Below the pieces are notes generated by a model that saw only the letters and a list, made by a program, of their open reading frames with translations, did not search any database and had not been told where the DNA came from. This document shows positions 53,246 to 54,136 of a DNA stretch of 54,136 nt, piece after piece. The DNA lies in assembly GCA_023957755.1 (NCBI GenBank), contig JAMLGT010000020.1, forward strand, positions 1 through 54,136, given 5' to 3'. Both the position numbers and the translations under genes were made by a program. The first letter of the stretch is position 1; each line of letters opens with the position of its first letter. The DNA comes from Chitinophagaceae bacterium (GTDB taxonomy: Bacteria; Bacteroidota; Bacteroidia; Chitinophagales; Chitinophagaceae).

Positions 53246-53915
53246 ATGACCATCTTCCGTCTGACATTTCTGTTTACTTTGTTTGTTTCAGTCAACGTAG
53301 CTAATGGACAAACCTCAAGCGACTATCTTGATACACTTGTAAACAATTATACGACCGACTTAAGAAACAAGAATATTGACACTATTTGTATTTACCAAGA
53401 CTATTGTGTAGGTTGTTTATATAAGTGGAAAAAGGTCAAAGACAGATGCAACTTTAGCGGTCTTTATATTCCAACCTATATTTTTTGGACGGACAGAGGT
53501 CAAACGTATATGACAAAAAAAGACAACTGCTTTGACTATTCAATAATTAAAATTCCAAGCGACAGCATTTGGACTTACTTTTTTAAAAATCAGGATGGAA
53601 TTAAAAATGAGGAGCTCAAAATTCCTCAGTATATTGAAATGAAAAATGGAAAAGAAGAAGTCTATTCTTCAACTATTGACCATTCACGTCATCAGAGACT
53701 TAAATTAATTGTCGGACAGGACACACTTATTGACAAAGACTTAGACGATTATTACCTGACAAAACAAATCGGCATTAACGGGCAAACAAATCTTAATTAT
53801 GACTACAACATTAATTCACAACTAAAAAACTTTCAACTTTTAATAGAAAGAACAATCAAAATGACGACTAAGCTAAACCCATTGAAAAAAACGAGAAGAT
53901 AAAACTACAGGCAAC
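53230..53915 (+). mobile_element. Cassette-like unit 3: one gene inside a 10-bp inverted repeat
   Basis: GTTGCCTGTA (53,230-53,239) and TACAGGCAAC (53,906-53,915) are perfect inverted copies that tightly enclose one gene. The ATG is 6 bp after the first and the stop is 3 bp before the second. The sequence differs from the repeats of units 1 and 2 but again starts with GTT. Element B follows directly. This compact layout matches integron cassettes. Confidence 0.5.
53246..53902 (+). CDS. Secreted hypothetical protein, 218 aa (cassette 3)
   Basis: From the ATG at 53,246 the protein begins with a signal peptide, MTIFRLTFLFTLFVSVNVAN, ending near GQ (residue 22). The mature part is polar and rich in aspartate, lysine, asparagine and tyrosine, with three close cysteines (YCVGCLYKWKKVKDRC) that may form a disulfide or bind metal. 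I do not recognise the family. The open frame begins at 53,171, but that start would lie before the cassette boundary and lacks a signal. The AT-rich composition sets it apart from trmD upstream and suggests acquisition. Confidence 0.7.
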   Translation: MTIFRLTFLFTLFVSVNVANGQTSSDYLDTLVNNYTTDLRNKNIDTICIYQDYCVGCLYKWKKVKDRCNFSGLYIPTYIFWTDRGQTYMTKKDNCFDYSIIKIPSDSIWTYFFKNQDGIKNEELKIPQYIEMKNGKEEVYSSTIDHSRHQRLKLIVGQDTLIDKDLDDYYLTKQIGINGQTNLNYDYNINSQLKNFQLLIERTIKMTTKLNPLKKTRR

Positions 53916-54096
53916 ATGGGGTTTTATGCAAGTTGGGCTGGACATTAAAACATCACCTAATTGCAAATCCCAGCTTCAGTTCGGGCTGGACGAATAAATC
54001 TCAACTTTAGTTCTTAATTTCAACTTTAGAATAAATCCGGGCAGCGGTTCAGGCAGACGGAATTCTAATTCCCAACCTGCATAAAGCCCTGTCCGT
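53906..54096 (+). repeat. attC-like palindromic element B (second copy, inverted)
   Basis: The arm at about 53,918-53,939 (TGGGGTTTTATGCAAGTTGG) pairs with the arm CCCAACCTGCATAAAGCCCT near 54,072-54,091. The loop is nearly the same as that of 1,147-1,345 read on the minus strand, including the GGAATTCTAATTCC palindrome. At the place where the first copy continues with GTTATAGGGC, this one continues with GTCAGACTG, the end of the transposase element. Confidence 0.6.
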
Positions 54097-54136
54097 CAGA
54101 CTGTCTAAAAACTAATACACATCCTGTGTATATCTA
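54097..54136 (+). mobile_element. 5' end of the IS1182-like element at the right window edge
   Basis: The 40 bases are the reverse complement of 171-211 and read towards the window end, so a third copy of the transposase element begins here. Because both window ends enter the element from its 5' side, they cannot be the two halves of one copy. Confidence 0.7.

Noticed and set aside
1..54136. The window as a circular element closed through the transposase copies
   Set aside because: Both ends enter the element from the same (5') side, so they cannot join as one copy.
1..54136. tRNA genes, rRNA genes or CRISPR arrays
   Set aside because: No cloverleaf-like sequence, rRNA segment or regularly spaced direct repeats were found in the intergenic regions.

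Overview
The window reads as one assembled piece of a Bacteroidota chromosome, most likely Chitinophagales. Signs are promoter elements of the TAnnTTTG (-7) type, few Shine-Dalgarno sequences, a CHAT/TPR protein with an ECF sigma factor, a Wza-like SLBB exporter followed by a Wzz-like protein, DUF1080 and M49 proteins, and family-typical dxs, recR, pheS, uvrB and trmD. No rRNA, tRNA or CRISPR array was found.

Left accessory arm (1-5,230). It lies between a transposase end that runs off the window and a second, internally deleted copy of the same IS1182-like transposase. Between them are two gene blocks that look like integron gene cassettes. One carries two small genes of unknown function. 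The other carries a Vsr / Dcm-like methyltransferase / MvaI-BcnI-like endonuclease set. Each block is enclosed by its own perfect 10-bp inverted repeat that starts with GTT, and each is followed by a large palindromic attC-like element. A third block of the same design, holding one gene for a secreted protein, sits at the far right end (53,230-54,096) and faces the other way. It ends in an inverted copy of the same ~190-bp palindrome and the same transposase end. No integrase gene is in the window. The restriction block also contains two hairpins whose stems show compensatory base changes.

Core region (5,300-53,000). On the minus strand, 8,583 to 5,301 has the order CuA subunit II, heme-copper subunit I, SCO1/SenC, small membrane protein. 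This matches the norSY-senC-orf1 (sNOR) cluster known from ammonia oxidisers. A second NO-reductase-like pair, norC and a norB homologue with several replaced metal ligands, lies at 23,890-25,669. A plus-strand run from 11,157 to 17,259 joins sulfur-handling genes (TauE/SafE exporter, OsmC, persulfide dioxygenase-rhodanese, rhodanese, TPMT-like thiol methyltransferase, DUF2892, heme DUF3365, DUF6132) with a 1-Cys peroxiredoxin, and stops at a clear terminator. Next come a secreted serine hydrolase and M49 peptidase, a dienelactone hydrolase, and a probable 3-keto-sugar operon (GMC oxidoreductase, Tat-exported subunit 3, DUF1080).

The rest holds dxs, a sigma factor / membrane TPR protein / CHAT protein operon, acyl-CoA dehydrogenase, a MarR regulator, a glycosyltransferase, a nitronate-monooxygenase-like enzyme, exopolysaccharide export genes, recR, an epimerase, 3-hydroxyacyl-CoA dehydrogenase, pheS, a ureohydrolase, a TRIC channel, a rhodanese, uvrB and trmD. 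The most striking feature is the cassette architecture at both ends. Next are the two unusual heme-copper NO-reductase candidates.
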